28,038 nt of DNA from Porticoccaceae bacterium (GTDB lineage Bacteria; Pseudomonadota; Gammaproteobacteria; Pseudomonadales; Porticoccaceae): NCBI GenBank assembly GCA_019090225.1, contig JAHRWI010000161.1, positions 1-28,038 of the forward strand, in the 5' to 3' direction. The notes beneath the pieces are model-generated. The model made no database searches. It saw only the letters and a list, made by a program, of their open reading frames with translations, and had not been told where the DNA came from. Positions 15,576 to 24,831 of this stretch are shown one piece after another. The translations under genes and the position numbers were made by a program. Numbering within the stretch: position 1 is the stretch's first letter; every line of letters begins with the position of its first letter.

Positions 15576-18290
15576 TTAGCTGACCTCACGCTTGAGTTCA
15601 GCCAACCTAATGCTTAGGTCGGCGATTGCGATATTGACCTGGCTATGATCTCCGGCTTTAGCCGCAAGGTGTAATGCCTCGCTCAGCTGGTGAAGCATAT
15701 TGACTTTAAACACCCCGACGATACCTAATAGCTGGTGGACGATCTCGCCAAGCTCGGCTGTATTGCCCCGCTGGTTCTCTTGGTCAGCCTTGTCTAATAA
15801 GCTTTCGACTTCAGAAAAAAACTTTTCCTTTGGTATCCGCTGCCAGATAGCCGAAGTTTTCGCCTTGCCACTGAGTTCCTTACCCGCCAGTTTACTAATT
15901 GCGTTTATTAAGTCTGCTTCTTCAAAGGGCTTGTGCATAACACGATTAATGCCCACACCCGCGGGCAGACTCGCGCCCTGAGCCAGCACGTCAGCAGTTA
16001 AAAAAATGGCTGGCGTCCCATGGTTGGGGTTGGTCAAGGCTCTGATTTCCCGGAGCGCCTCCCAACCATCCAGCTCTGGCATATGGCCATCAACGAGCAA
16101 TACATCAAACTGCTCCCGAGTACTCATTTCGACGGCCTCTCGGCCATTACCAACAAGGCAATAACGGCACCCGGCCCGATCCAACATCGTCTTAATAAGT
16201 AATTGGCTAAAGTCATTGTCTTCGGCAACCAGGACATTAACCCCGGATAAATTAGCTACGGTGCCACTGTCGACCACCTTATCGGCATCTATAAACAAGG
16301 CCTTCAAGCTGTCAATAGACACCGGTTTACCAATAAAACTTGCTGGCTGTAAAGATGGATCATTTGCAATGGAGGAGCTCTTCTGCAGCTGCTTCAGGGG
16401 TAGCGTAATGACCAGGGGCAGATCCGTACACTGCCTGATGTATTCGAGCAATAGGGGGTATGCTCGAGGATTAGCGAGTGTTACGGATGCGCCATTAAGT
16501 AAGATCACACTTGCCTGCGTTGTTTTCAGGCCACTTTTCAAAGCCCCAATATCACCATAGCTTTCAACACTATTCGTGATCCGGGTCAGCAAATGCTCCA
16601 GAGCTTGACGGGAGGCCTGATCCGGATCATACAAGGCAATATTTAAGGCCTGTTTTCCTCGTGGCTGCAGCCCACTCGACAGATGCTGATCGCTAAACAA
16701 GGCTTGCTGTTTTTTCAGAGGCAAGACAACCTTGAATGTGCTCCCCTTACCCTCAGGACTATCAACTGAAATGCTGCCTCCCATCATATCGACTAGACCA
16801 TTGACGATTGACAAGCCCAGGCCGGTGCCCCCAAAACGCCGTGATATAGAAATATCCGCCTGGGTGAAGGCCTCAAAAATATGCTTTTTTTGCTCCTCTG
16901 AGATGCCGATCCCAGTATCTTTAATGGTAATGCCGACTCGACAATGGTCCGCTTCATCAGCGAGCAAAAACACCCGAACAAGCACCCAACCAGACTCGGT
17001 AAACTTGATCGAATTAGACACCAGGTTGAAAATAATCTGGCGTAGTCGGCGCGAGTTCGCCACCAGGGCCAGAGGCACATCGGGTTCGATATCTAGGATA
17101 AGCTCAAGGTTTTTGTCGTGGGCCATCGGCGCTAGTAGCTGTATGGGATCTTCAAGGCACCGATAAAAATCAATCGGCAGCTCCTCCAGCTCCACAGCCC
17201 CCGCTTGCAGGCGGCTAAACTCAAGAATGTCATCAATGAGTTGTAGTAACAGCTGAGCTGCCTGATCAATAATTTTGCAATATTGTTGCTCCGAACTGCC
17301 CAGGTCGGCACTTTGTAAAAGTCCAATGAAGCCCCTCACAGAGGTTAAGGGTGTCCGCAATTCGTGACTCATCCTTGCTAAAAAATCAGTTTTTGCAGCA
17401 TTGGCTTCATCGGCGTGTTGCCGGGCAATTTCTAATTCGTCATTTTTCGACTGTAAATCAGCAAGTGTTACCTCTAGCTGATGGGTAGCGCCTTCTACTT
17501 CTTGTTGGAGCCGAACCTGATTTTCCTCAATAGACTCCGCCATATGATTGATGCCATGGGCGAGAACATTAAATTCGTAACTCGGCGCCGATTCTGCTCG
17601 AACAGAAAAGTCACCGCCTTCGATACGGTTGACGGTATTGGTTAACTTTTTTATCGGACCGATAATGTTACGGCCCAGTAGATAGGACATGATAATCGCC
17701 ATGACCATAACACCCGCCGCCAGACCGACGCCATTAATCAACATGGCACGGCGTTCCGATTGGCTCACGGCTGGATCTATGGCAACAATAACCCAGCCCA
17801 CCAACTGCGAATCGTCCTCCACAGCAGCGGAACCATAATCCTCAATATAGAGGTCAAGGGCTAATACTGGCTCTTCAAAATATAGATATTTATCTGGTGT
17901 GCTTAAGTTTGCTGGAGCGCTGCGTTCAGCCGCTTGTCCGGAAGGCTCAGATGTTTTTCCAGGGTCGTGATCAGCGGGTAATGTCGAAATGACGACTTCG
18001 CGGCTGGCATTAAGGAAGGTAACGCCCGAGACACCGTCTAGTCGGTCAGTCGCTGTCAGTAAAGAATTTAACAGTGGTTTGTTTGCGGAGTAGAGCGCGA
18101 AATCCGAAACTGAAGCCAAATAAAGGGCTATACTGCGACCCGATTGCTGTAGACGCTCAGTAATAGCTTTATCTCGCTCGAGCATCGTCACGCTTGTCAG
18201 CACAACGGTGAGCACCAACAGTGGCACGGTTGTCGCCACAACAAGGCGATTTTGTAGTGTATTGCCCAGCTTTGGGAGTAGCCGCTTCAT
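15576..18290 (-). CDS. hybrid sensor histidine kinase (HAMP-HisKA-HATPase-REC-REC-HPt)
   Basis: 904-aa inner-membrane hybrid kinase of BarA/TorS-like layout. Segments: TM1 about 16-38, a periplasmic sensor region about 39-180, TM2 183-206, HAMP to about 255, a coiled coil about 255-300, HisKA with His309 (SHELRTP), and HATPase_c with N-box NLVSNSIKF, G1 DTGIGI and G2 GGTGLGL. A first receiver-like domain about 548-665 has Asn599 where the phospho-Asp belongs. A full receiver about 683-800 carries Asp734 (VDGHMPELDGW) and Lys787. A C-terminal HPt-like helix bundle carries His852 (VHQLLG). The start at 18290 is chosen over an in-frame ATG 129 bp upstream because it overlaps the preceding stop as TAATG, with AGGCGA before it. 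No response regulator is adjacent. Confidence 0.92.
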   Translation of the reverse strand: MKRLLPKLGNTLQNRLVVATTVPLLVLTVVLTSVTMLERDKAITERLQQSGRSIALYLASVSDFALYSANKPLLNSLLTATDRLDGVSGVTFLNASREVVISTLPADHDPGKTSEPSGQAAERSAPANLSTPDKYLYFEEPVLALDLYIEDYGSAAVEDDSQLVGWVIVAIDPAVSQSERRAMLINGVGLAAGVMVMAIIMSYLLGRNIIGPIKKLTNTVNRIEGGDFSVRAESAPSYEFNVLAHGINHMAESIEENQVRLQQEVEGATHQLEVTLADLQSKNDELEIARQHADEANAAKTDFLARMSHELRTPLTSVRGFIGLLQSADLGSSEQQYCKIIDQAAQLLLQLIDDILEFSRLQAGAVELEELPIDFYRCLEDPIQLLAPMAHDKNLELILDIEPDVPLALVANSRRLRQIIFNLVSNSIKFTESGWVLVRVFLLADEADHCRVGITIKDTGIGISEEQKKHIFEAFTQADISISRRFGGTGLGLSIVNGLVDMMGGSISVDSPEGKGSTFKVVLPLKKQQALFSDQHLSSGLQPRGKQALNIALYDPDQASRQALEHLLTRITNSVESYGDIGALKSGLKTTQASVILLNGASVTLANPRAYPLLLEYIRQCTDLPLVITLPLKQLQKSSSIANDPSLQPASFIGKPVSIDSLKALFIDADKVVDSGTVANLSGVNVLVAEDNDFSQLLIKTMLDRAGCRYCLVGNGREAVEMSTREQFDVLLVDGHMPELDGWEALREIRALTNPNHGTPAIFLTADVLAQGASLPAGVGINRVMHKPFEEADLINAISKLAGKELSGKAKTSAIWQRIPKEKFFSEVESLLDKADQENQRGNTAELGEIVHQLLGIVGVFKVNMLHQLSEALHLAAKAGDHSQVNIAIADLSIRLAELKREVS

Positions 18291-19282
18291 TACATCGCCT
18301 GGAGAAGCTTCTGGTACATTCCGTACAAGTCTTCCCGGGGGGGGAGGTTGATATTGAGTATCCGGGCAACGTCTCCATTGATGCTCAAAGTATAATATTT
18401 CGGGTAGTAAGCGCGCCAACTTTTGCCGGCATTATCTGATGCATGAGCTGATAATTCGACGAATAATTCGGCACCGTGGCGTCCGATATCTGTAGGGCTA
18501 GAATAAATTGAAGCCAGCGCTCCGGCTTTGGTATAGGAGGCTGAAAAGCCTATCACAGGAATTTTTTCCCTATAGCTCAAATGAAGAATCCATTTGGCTA
18601 TATTGCGGTTAAATACCGCCCGATCCGGCACTGCAATAAATACTTCCGAGGCATTTATGATGGGGCTTAAAGTGCTAATGGGATTGTCGGTGGGGGGCAG
18701 ACTCGCAGTGATCAGCTCAACACCCAAACTGGATACCCTCTCCAGGCTTGCAGTTTTAGTAGTCTGGGTGGCGGGCCCAAATACGGCACCAAAGCGCCGG
18801 GCATCCGGTTTTAACAACAGGCCAAGTAACACCGCGCGCTCAAAGGGCTGATCGATAACCACCGCAGCAAAGCGACCTTCAATAGACGTATTCTTATTAA
18901 TATCCTGCCACGCCGCCATCGGCATCAATAAGCTGAGAATATCTGACTGGGGGTAATTTGCCAGAGCCTCGGTGGTTGCTTCAGAGCCAATAGCAATAAT
19001 CTGCTGGCCCAAAATTTCAGGCAACGCTACACCATCGGACATAATGATGCTTCGGACTTCGGTAGCTGGCTGCTGAGCCTTAAGTTGCGCAGTAAACACT
19101 TTTGCCACCTGGTGATAATAAGGCGCATCATTCGATAGCAGCACATGTACTTCATTAGCAGCGAAGCCCCTATCACCCAGGAACACACAGGCGAACAGAA
19201 TCAGGCCTTGCAAGGCGCACCTGACCAAAGTCAGCGCGATCTTGCTCTCCATATTCTGTAAAACACCGGCGAATCCGTTCAT
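18290..19282 (-). CDS. periplasmic ABC-type substrate-binding protein (PF04392-like)
   Basis: 330-aa secreted binding protein of the ABC_sub_bind type: two Rossmann-like lobes, with VHVLLSNDAPYYHQVAKVF at the front, AIGSEATTEAL in lobe one, and IFAVPDRAVFNR-like FIAVPDRAVFNR in lobe two. Residues about 1-42 are a signal peptide ending GFA|AN; a start at Met11 is also possible. The ligand is unknown; this family includes amino-acid and aromatic ligand binders. No permease or ATPase gene is nearby. Its stop overlaps the start of the hybrid kinase by one base, so translation is coupled. It lies 181 bp after the TonB-dependent receptor. It probably presents a ligand to the kinase sensor domain, as TorT does for TorS. 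Confidence 0.85.
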   Translation of the reverse strand: MNGFAGVLQNMESKIALTLVRCALQGLILFACVFLGDRGFAANEVHVLLSNDAPYYHQVAKVFTAQLKAQQPATEVRSIIMSDGVALPEILGQQIIAIGSEATTEALANYPQSDILSLLMPMAAWQDINKNTSIEGRFAAVVIDQPFERAVLLGLLLKPDARRFGAVFGPATQTTKTASLERVSSLGVELITASLPPTDNPISTLSPIINASEVFIAVPDRAVFNRNIAKWILHLSYREKIPVIGFSASYTKAGALASIYSSPTDIGRHGAELFVELSAHASDNAGKSWRAYYPKYYTLSINGDVARILNINLPPREDLYGMYQKLLQAM

Positions 19283-19463
19283 TTTCCGCGATAACCGTCC
19301 TGTTACCCTATTTGAAGTGATGCCCTTAAAACCCAGTTAGACTTTGTTTGCTGACTAGTTTCTTCGGAGCAGAAAAATTTGCCGATACTCTGCACTGCTG
19401 AGGCGTAGATTTGCCCGCCGACGTCCATAAAACGGCAAGCATTCAGCCTCGTGTCGAACCACA

Positions 19464-21512
19464 TCAGGGCAAGTCCAGGCTGAACGAAGCGAAATATCGA
19501 CTGCCAAATATATTCTCTTCATTAAATTCAGAGTAGTCGTCAGTCATATTTTGCGCTACCAGCTGCAACTTGCCAACGTGGCGACCGAGAACAAACTTGA
19601 AGGTGATATGGCTGTCTAGCCGAGTATATTCATCGATAAAATTACCATCCCGCCAGTTAACTTCACCTTGATGATATACCGTTAACCCGGCCGCCCACTG
19701 GGATGTCCATTGATAATTCAGCAACAAGCCGCCTGAATGACGAGGTCGCGACTGGTCGAAATTGTCGAATTGTATTTCGGGAGCAAATTGCCTAACAAAA
19801 TCACTATCAAGATCGATATAGGCATAGTGCGCTCTTATTAGCCCCTTAGTTACCGGCCGATAGGTCACTTGCAGCTCCGCACCAACTGATTCCCACTCAC
19901 CGGTATTACTTCGCACTTTAATTTGATCATCACCAATAGGTGTGGGTACTGCCAAATCCTCTTGATAGTCATCCATCGCATGCCTGGCCTGCTCACGAAA
20001 TACGTTCAAATCTGCGCCCAGGTGCCATTGGGGGAAGTAACCAGCCCAGCCCAGTTCAAAAGATGTCACCTCCTCCTCTTCGAGTCGCTCATCGCTGCGT
20101 ACAAAGGCATTAAAAACAATACCGCTTAATTCTAGCTTCTGATCCAGATTGGCTTCAGTAATCGAAGGTGCTCGTGTGCCTCTGGAGATACTCATACGCA
20201 CAGTATGATGAGGGCTGAATAATCGACTGAGGCTCAGCCGCGGTGATAACAGCGTGCCGACAAAGGTTTTCTCAGCCATTAATCCGACATTCAGCATCCA
20301 TTCTGCGCTCGGCCGCCATTCATTGTGCATAAACCACCGGAAAGATTCCTCCCAGATTTTGTCATCGCGACCCTGTAGGAACCGATTTTGAGCGTACTCA
20401 CTACGTCCGCCAAGTCCCCACACCGTTCGCAATTGATCGGCCATCGAAAATTGATGCTCGAACTCGAGATCAAAACGCTCAGAGGTCAAACTACCTAAAC
20501 CTCCAACAACAGGCTGATCTGGCACGCCCAAAAACAACGCTACCAGCGCCGGATCATCAACGCCGAGAATATCCGACAACAAGCCTCTATCTGCAGAATT
20601 ACTCGCTCGTAGCTTATTGTGATATCCATGAACGCTAAATTCCCCTCCAGCAAGCAGACTATGATGCCACTCTACCGACTGATAGCTTGAGTAATAGTCG
20701 GCATCGATAAACTCATCGGGATGGTCTGCATCCCCGAGCCCAACGCGATCATTGGCATAACCAAAATTAAGGTCTAGCACGTCATGGAGCGAGGGCGTTA
20801 TCGTCCCGCGAAAAGCAATTTGATAGAGTTCACGCCCATCATCCAGCTCTCCTTCGGGGATACTGGGAAAGCCGTCATTGTGACGAGAACCCAGACTTAG
20901 GCGATAGTTGAGCGGGCCAAGACTGTCATTTATTCTCACCCAGGAGTTCAGCGTCTCGCGACTGCCTCCAGTGACCTTAACCGTTGTTCCTTTATCCTGT
21001 GTCGGCTCCCGTGTGACGATATTGACCGCACCCAGAAAGGCATTTGAACCATGAGTCGCAGCACTTGATCCACGGACGATTTCAATATGATCAACATCTT
21101 CTAGCTGAATCCCGAGCGTGCCCCATAACACCGTAGAAAATACCGGCTCATACACTGAGCGACCGTCAATCATTACCTCCATGCGGTTGGGAAATTCATC
21201 ACCAAAACCGTGGTAAGCGATACCCGGTCGGTTATCGTTGACAGCGTAAGACTGAAAGCCCGGCACTAATCTAAATAAATCGCCCCAGTTTTGCGCGCCA
21301 GAGGCGTCAATTAGCTCGCGGTTAATGATGGTCACACTGGCCGGTGCTAAATTAACAGGCTGATCCATACGACTGGCTATGTTTACGGTAGGAATCTCGC
21401 TGAGCAGATCAAACTCTGAAATATGACCGGGATTGGCAAAGACACCGGATGACACGCATAGGCAAATAATCACCCAGCCCGCCCTATAAAATCGTTTCAA
21501 ATCATCTGTCAT
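19464..21512 (-). CDS. TonB-dependent outer-membrane receptor
   Basis: 682-aa outer-membrane receptor with a signal peptide ending near residue 27 (GVFA|NP). The plug domain (about residues 45-170) shows VNLAPASVTIINRELIDASG, WGDLFRLVPGFQSY, MEVMIDGRSVYEP and VDHIEIVRGSSAATHGSNAFLGAVNIVT, followed by a beta-barrel rich in alternating aromatic residues to the C-terminus. It should take up a ligand too large for porins using TonB energy. It resembles small BtuB/colicin-receptor-like plugs rather than known siderophore receptors; the ligand is not identifiable. It is the first gene of the probable receptor/binding-protein/kinase operon and is divergent from the phosphatase-fold gene across 217 bp. 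Confidence 0.92.
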   Translation of the reverse strand: MTDDLKRFYRAGWVIICLCVSSGVFANPGHISEFDLLSEIPTVNIASRMDQPVNLAPASVTIINRELIDASGAQNWGDLFRLVPGFQSYAVNDNRPGIAYHGFGDEFPNRMEVMIDGRSVYEPVFSTVLWGTLGIQLEDVDHIEIVRGSSAATHGSNAFLGAVNIVTREPTQDKGTTVKVTGGSRETLNSWVRINDSLGPLNYRLSLGSRHNDGFPSIPEGELDDGRELYQIAFRGTITPSLHDVLDLNFGYANDRVGLGDADHPDEFIDADYYSSYQSVEWHHSLLAGGEFSVHGYHNKLRASNSADRGLLSDILGVDDPALVALFLGVPDQPVVGGLGSLTSERFDLEFEHQFSMADQLRTVWGLGGRSEYAQNRFLQGRDDKIWEESFRWFMHNEWRPSAEWMLNVGLMAEKTFVGTLLSPRLSLSRLFSPHHTVRMSISRGTRAPSITEANLDQKLELSGIVFNAFVRSDERLEEEEVTSFELGWAGYFPQWHLGADLNVFREQARHAMDDYQEDLAVPTPIGDDQIKVRSNTGEWESVGAELQVTYRPVTKGLIRAHYAYIDLDSDFVRQFAPEIQFDNFDQSRPRHSGGLLLNYQWTSQWAAGLTVYHQGEVNWRDGNFIDEYTRLDSHITFKFVLGRHVGKLQLVAQNMTDDYSEFNEENIFGSRYFASFSLDLP

Positions 21513-21729
21513 CTCTGCTCACACGACCATCGCTTCCATCTGTTGGCCAGTATTGTAACTACTTTTATCCTACGATATCGCTCGCGAACTTCTCAGTATC
21601 GCAAGCAGATATTTTGATGCTGGCTGTTTTTTCCTATTTTAGTTGCTCAGGTAGCGGCCTTGAACAAAATTCGTTTTATTAATATTTGATGCTGGGCTAT
21701 CCTCCTCGACCTGAATTACAGGATGTAAT

Positions 21730-22431
21730 ATGAACGAAATCTATTTTGTCCGACATGGTCAGGCATCTTTGGGTGCTAAAAACTATGACAAGCTCTCGGA
21801 ACTGGGTTGGCAGCAGGCCCGTTGGCTGGGAGAATTCTATCGGGAACAGGGTTTAGCCTTTGATCGGGTATTCGTTGGTGATATGCGCCGTCATAAAGAA
21901 ACCCTGCGGGGTATCAGCGAGGGCATGGGGCTTAGTCTTGAACCCGATATTGATCCCCGCTTGAACGAATTTAAATTCTTCCCAGTGCTAAGTCTGTACC
22001 AGAAAATTTACCAGCCAGAAGCGCCGCCGTTAACTGCCGCCCATGAGTTTTTCGCCATGTTGCGAATTGTGATGGAAGCCTGGATCGTGGGCGACATGGA
22101 CGATGCTCTTAAGCAACAAGACCAGGAACAAGGTACGGTGACCGAAAGCTGGACGCAATTTAACCAGCGTGTTGTGGAGGCCCTGAGCGAAGCGCGGGCC
22201 GGCGAAGCTAGAGGTAAAACCCTGATCGTATCGTCCGGCGGGCCCAAATCTATTGCCATGAGTCATGTCCTGGGCTTGTCCAATGACGCGACTATCGAGT
22301 TAATGATGCAAATCCGCAACACCGCCAGTACACAATTTTTATCCGTCGAAGAGCGTATTTCCTTAAAAGCCTTTAACGTGCTGTCCCATATGGAGCGTCC
22401 CGACCGGCATCACGCTATCACCATGGTTTAG
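21730..22431 (+). CDS. histidine phosphatase superfamily protein (second His absent)
   Basis: 233-aa phosphoglycerate-mutase-like protein. The N-terminal FVRHGQAS carries the phospho-accepting His9 with Arg8, and an Arg-rich MRRHKET segment follows around residue 52. In the C-terminal half the normal VSHGG motif reads VSSGGPKS, so Ser169 replaces the second catalytic His. Activity may be low, altered, or specific to this subgroup. No signal peptide is seen. AGGA precedes the ATG. It is the first gene of the plus-strand run that continues with the acyl-CoA dehydrogenase 51 bp later, suggesting operon membership and a possible role with phosphorylated acyl intermediates (inference). Confidence 0.88.
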   Translation: MNEIYFVRHGQASLGAKNYDKLSELGWQQARWLGEFYREQGLAFDRVFVGDMRRHKETLRGISEGMGLSLEPDIDPRLNEFKFFPVLSLYQKIYQPEAPPLTAAHEFFAMLRIVMEAWIVGDMDDALKQQDQEQGTVTESWTQFNQRVVEALSEARAGEARGKTLIVSSGGPKSIAMSHVLGLSNDATIELMMQIRNTASTQFLSVEERISLKAFNVLSHMERPDRHHAITMV

Positions 22432-22482
22432 ACCGCTCCAGCCATTGCTAGCCAAACTTATTAACCCAGAGGAACACCCTGC

Positions 22483-23694
22483 ATGAATTTCGAACACTCA
22501 CCTAAAGCCATCGCTCTTCAGGATCTCCTGCAAAAATTCATGAATGAAGAGGTTTATCCGGTCGAGAAAGAATACGACGAATACATGAAAACCGTGGCTA
22601 ACCCCTGGGCGACACCGCCCTTAATGCAGTCTTTAAAAGCCAAAGCCAAAGCCGTCGGATTGTGGAATCTGTTTTTACCGATACACGAGCGCGAAGACGG
22701 CTTGAGCAATATCGACTACGCGCCTCTCTGCGAAATTATGGGCCGTGTGCTGTGGGCACCCGAGGTCTTCAATTGCAATGCGCCAGACACTGGCAATATG
22801 GAAGTGTTTATTAAATATGGCTCGGAAGCCCAAAAAGAAAAATGGTTAACGCCCATGCTAGAGGGTGAAATTCGCTCTTCCTTCGCCATGACCGAGCCGG
22901 ATGTGGCCAGCTCTGACGCCACCAATGTCCAGTGTTCCATCGTCAAAGATGGCGACGAGTACGTGATCAATGGCCGCAAGTGGTTTATCACCGGCATCAT
23001 GCATGAGGCCTGCAAAATTATTATCGTGATGGGCAAAACTGACCCCGATAACCCCAACCGCCACGTTCAGCAATCGCAAATTCTGGTGCCCAAAGATACG
23101 CCAGGTGTCGAAATTATTCGCCCGCTGACCACCCTGGGTTATGTCGGCGCGCCTTTGGGTGAGGCGGAAATGGTGTTTAACAACGTCCGTGTGCCGATAG
23201 GAAACCTCTTGCTAGGCGAAGGTCGCGGTTTTGAAATCGCCCAGGGTCGTCTCGGGCCAGGCCGTATCCACCACTGTATGCGCCTGATTGGCTGTGCTCA
23301 GCGAGCGCTGGAGCTAATGTGCAAACGCGCCGAAACCCGCAGCACCTTTGGTTTTAAACTCAGCGAAAACCAGTCGGTGCGTGAAGACATTGCACAATCG
23401 TTTTGCGATGTTGAGCAAGCCCGCCTGCTGACCATGATGGCGGCGGACAAAATTGATCGGGATGGTGCTAAAGAAGCCAGGGATTTGATCGCCGCCATTA
23501 AAATTGTTACCCCGATGATGGCTGCGCGAGTCATCGACCGAGCCATACAAATACATGGTGCAGGCGGTTTAACCGATGATTACTTTTTGGCCGAAGCCTA
23601 CAACTACGCTCGTCAAATCCGCTTCGCCGATGGCCCGGATCAGGTACATATGATGCAGCTGGGGCGTTCATTGGTGAAGCAGTACGCGCAATAA
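22483..23694 (+). CDS. acyl-CoA dehydrogenase (ACAD10/11-like)
   Basis: 403-aa FAD-dependent acyl-CoA dehydrogenase. FAMTEPDVASSDATN and FITGIMHEA are the FAD/acyl-binding loops, RSTFGFKLSENQ is the subunit-contact segment, and IQIHGAGGLTDDYFLAEAYNYARQIRFADGPDQVH is the C-terminal active region (quoted in parts: IQIHGAGG, then RFADGPDQVH). The usual catalytic Glu position appears as Asp in ADGPDQVH, as in the ACAD10/ACAD11 group. It introduces a double bond into, or eliminates from, a CoA thioester. It is followed 27 bp later by an APH-family kinase gene, the partner that eukaryotes fuse to this enzyme. The ribosome site AGAGGA is strong. The substrate is unknown. Confidence 0.92.
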   Translation: MNFEHSPKAIALQDLLQKFMNEEVYPVEKEYDEYMKTVANPWATPPLMQSLKAKAKAVGLWNLFLPIHEREDGLSNIDYAPLCEIMGRVLWAPEVFNCNAPDTGNMEVFIKYGSEAQKEKWLTPMLEGEIRSSFAMTEPDVASSDATNVQCSIVKDGDEYVINGRKWFITGIMHEACKIIIVMGKTDPDNPNRHVQQSQILVPKDTPGVEIIRPLTTLGYVGAPLGEAEMVFNNVRVPIGNLLLGEGRGFEIAQGRLGPGRIHHCMRLIGCAQRALELMCKRAETRSTFGFKLSENQSVREDIAQSFCDVEQARLLTMMAADKIDRDGAKEARDLIAAIKIVTPMMAARVIDRAIQIHGAGGLTDDYFLAEAYNYARQIRFADGPDQVHMMQLGRSLVKQYAQ

Positions 23695-23721
23695 AATCGA
23701 TTAATAAGTACAAGGTAAGCT

Positions 23722-24786
23722 ATGACTAATCAAGCGGATACATTACCCATAGATCAACTGCCCATCGACAAGCTCAATGCCTATCTGGCGGATCACATCG
23801 ACGGCTTCGGCAAGCTGTTGAGTGCTGATAAATTTGACGGCGGGCAATCGAACCCCACCTACAAATTGACTACCGACACATCAAGCTATGTGCTGCGGCG
23901 CAAACCCCCCGGCCCGGTTTTACCGTCGGCCCACGCGGTTGATCGCGAGTATCGAGTCATGTCAGCACTGGCTGAGACGCCGGTGCCGGTGCCGACCATG
24001 CATGTGCTCTGTGAAGATGAAGGTGTGATCGGCAGCATGTTCTACATCATGGATTTTATCGATGGCGATATCCATTGGGACGCGCAGCTGACGGTCATCG
24101 ATGATTTGTCGCTACGAGGCGAGATGTACGACCAGATGAATGAAGTACTGGCAGCGCTGCACAGTGTCGATGTTGAGGCCGTTGGGCTGGATACTTTTGG
24201 TCGTCCTGGCAACTTTTTTGAACGTCAGTTAAACCGTTGGACCAAGCAATATCGAGCCTCGGAAACCGAGACCATTGAGGCCATGGAACAGTTAATGGAC
24301 TGGCTGCCCAAAAATCTGCCCGAGGATGATGGCCGGGTGGGTTTGATCCACGGGGATTATCGCCTCGACAATATGATTTTCCAGCCCGGCGAGCCAAAAG
24401 TCCTGGCGGTGCTGGACTGGGAGCTGTCGACCCTGGGTCATCCTTTTTCCGATATCGCCTATCAGTGCATGCAACTGCGTATGCCCGCTGATCCCTCATT
24501 GGGTAACCTCAGCGGTCTGGCGGACCTGGATCGTCATGCCCTGGGTATTCCCACCGAAGAAGAATACGTTGCCGCCTATTGCAAACGCATGGGGCTTAGT
24601 GAGATCCCCGACTGGTCGTTTTATCTGACCTTCAGCTTTTTCCGCTTTGCGGCCATTTTGCAGGGCATTATGAAACGCTATCAGGACGGCACCGCATCGA
24701 GTACGGAAGCGCTCACTTACGGAAAGATGACGCGACCGATGGCGGAAACAGCCATTGAATATTTGCAAAGCCAGGGCCGACTGTAA
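23722..24786 (+). CDS. APH-family phosphotransferase (ACAD10/11 kinase-like, LvaA-like)
   Basis: 354-aa small-molecule kinase of the aminoglycoside-phosphotransferase fold. The N-lobe has FDGGQSNPTYKL (38-49) and VLRRKPPG with DREYRV (Glu76). The catalytic loop is LIHGDYRLDNMIF (His210, Asp212, Asn217), and the metal motif is LDWELSTLG (Asp232). VLRRKPPGPVLPSAHAVDRE-type wording is distinctive of the ACAD10/ACAD11 kinase group rather than antibiotic-resistance enzymes. The likely role is phosphorylation of a hydroxyacyl-CoA for elimination by the adjacent dehydrogenase, as described for LvaA and ACAD11 (inference). AAGGTA precedes the ATG. It sits 27 bp after the dehydrogenase gene and 45 bp before the first MDR gene. 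Confidence 0.9.
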   Translation: MTNQADTLPIDQLPIDKLNAYLADHIDGFGKLLSADKFDGGQSNPTYKLTTDTSSYVLRRKPPGPVLPSAHAVDREYRVMSALAETPVPVPTMHVLCEDEGVIGSMFYIMDFIDGDIHWDAQLTVIDDLSLRGEMYDQMNEVLAALHSVDVEAVGLDTFGRPGNFFERQLNRWTKQYRASETETIEAMEQLMDWLPKNLPEDDGRVGLIHGDYRLDNMIFQPGEPKVLAVLDWELSTLGHPFSDIAYQCMQLRMPADPSLGNLSGLADLDRHALGIPTEEEYVAAYCKRMGLSEIPDWSFYLTFSFFRFAAILQGIMKRYQDGTASSTEALTYGKMTRPMAETAIEYLQSQGRL

Positions 24787-24831
24787 ATAAACTCAATAGA
24801 TAGAGCGCCAATTAGATAGAGAGAAAAAGCT

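Noticed and set aside
18291..18419. Longer kinase start at 18419
   Set aside because: It would overlap the binding-protein gene by 130 bp and add a non-family sequence; the TAATG overlap start with a ribosome site is better.
24095..24499. 134-codon minus-strand ORF in the APH-kinase gene
   Set aside because: Arg/Pro-rich composition is typical of a shadow of a GC-richer gene; the plus strand has intact kinase motifs.
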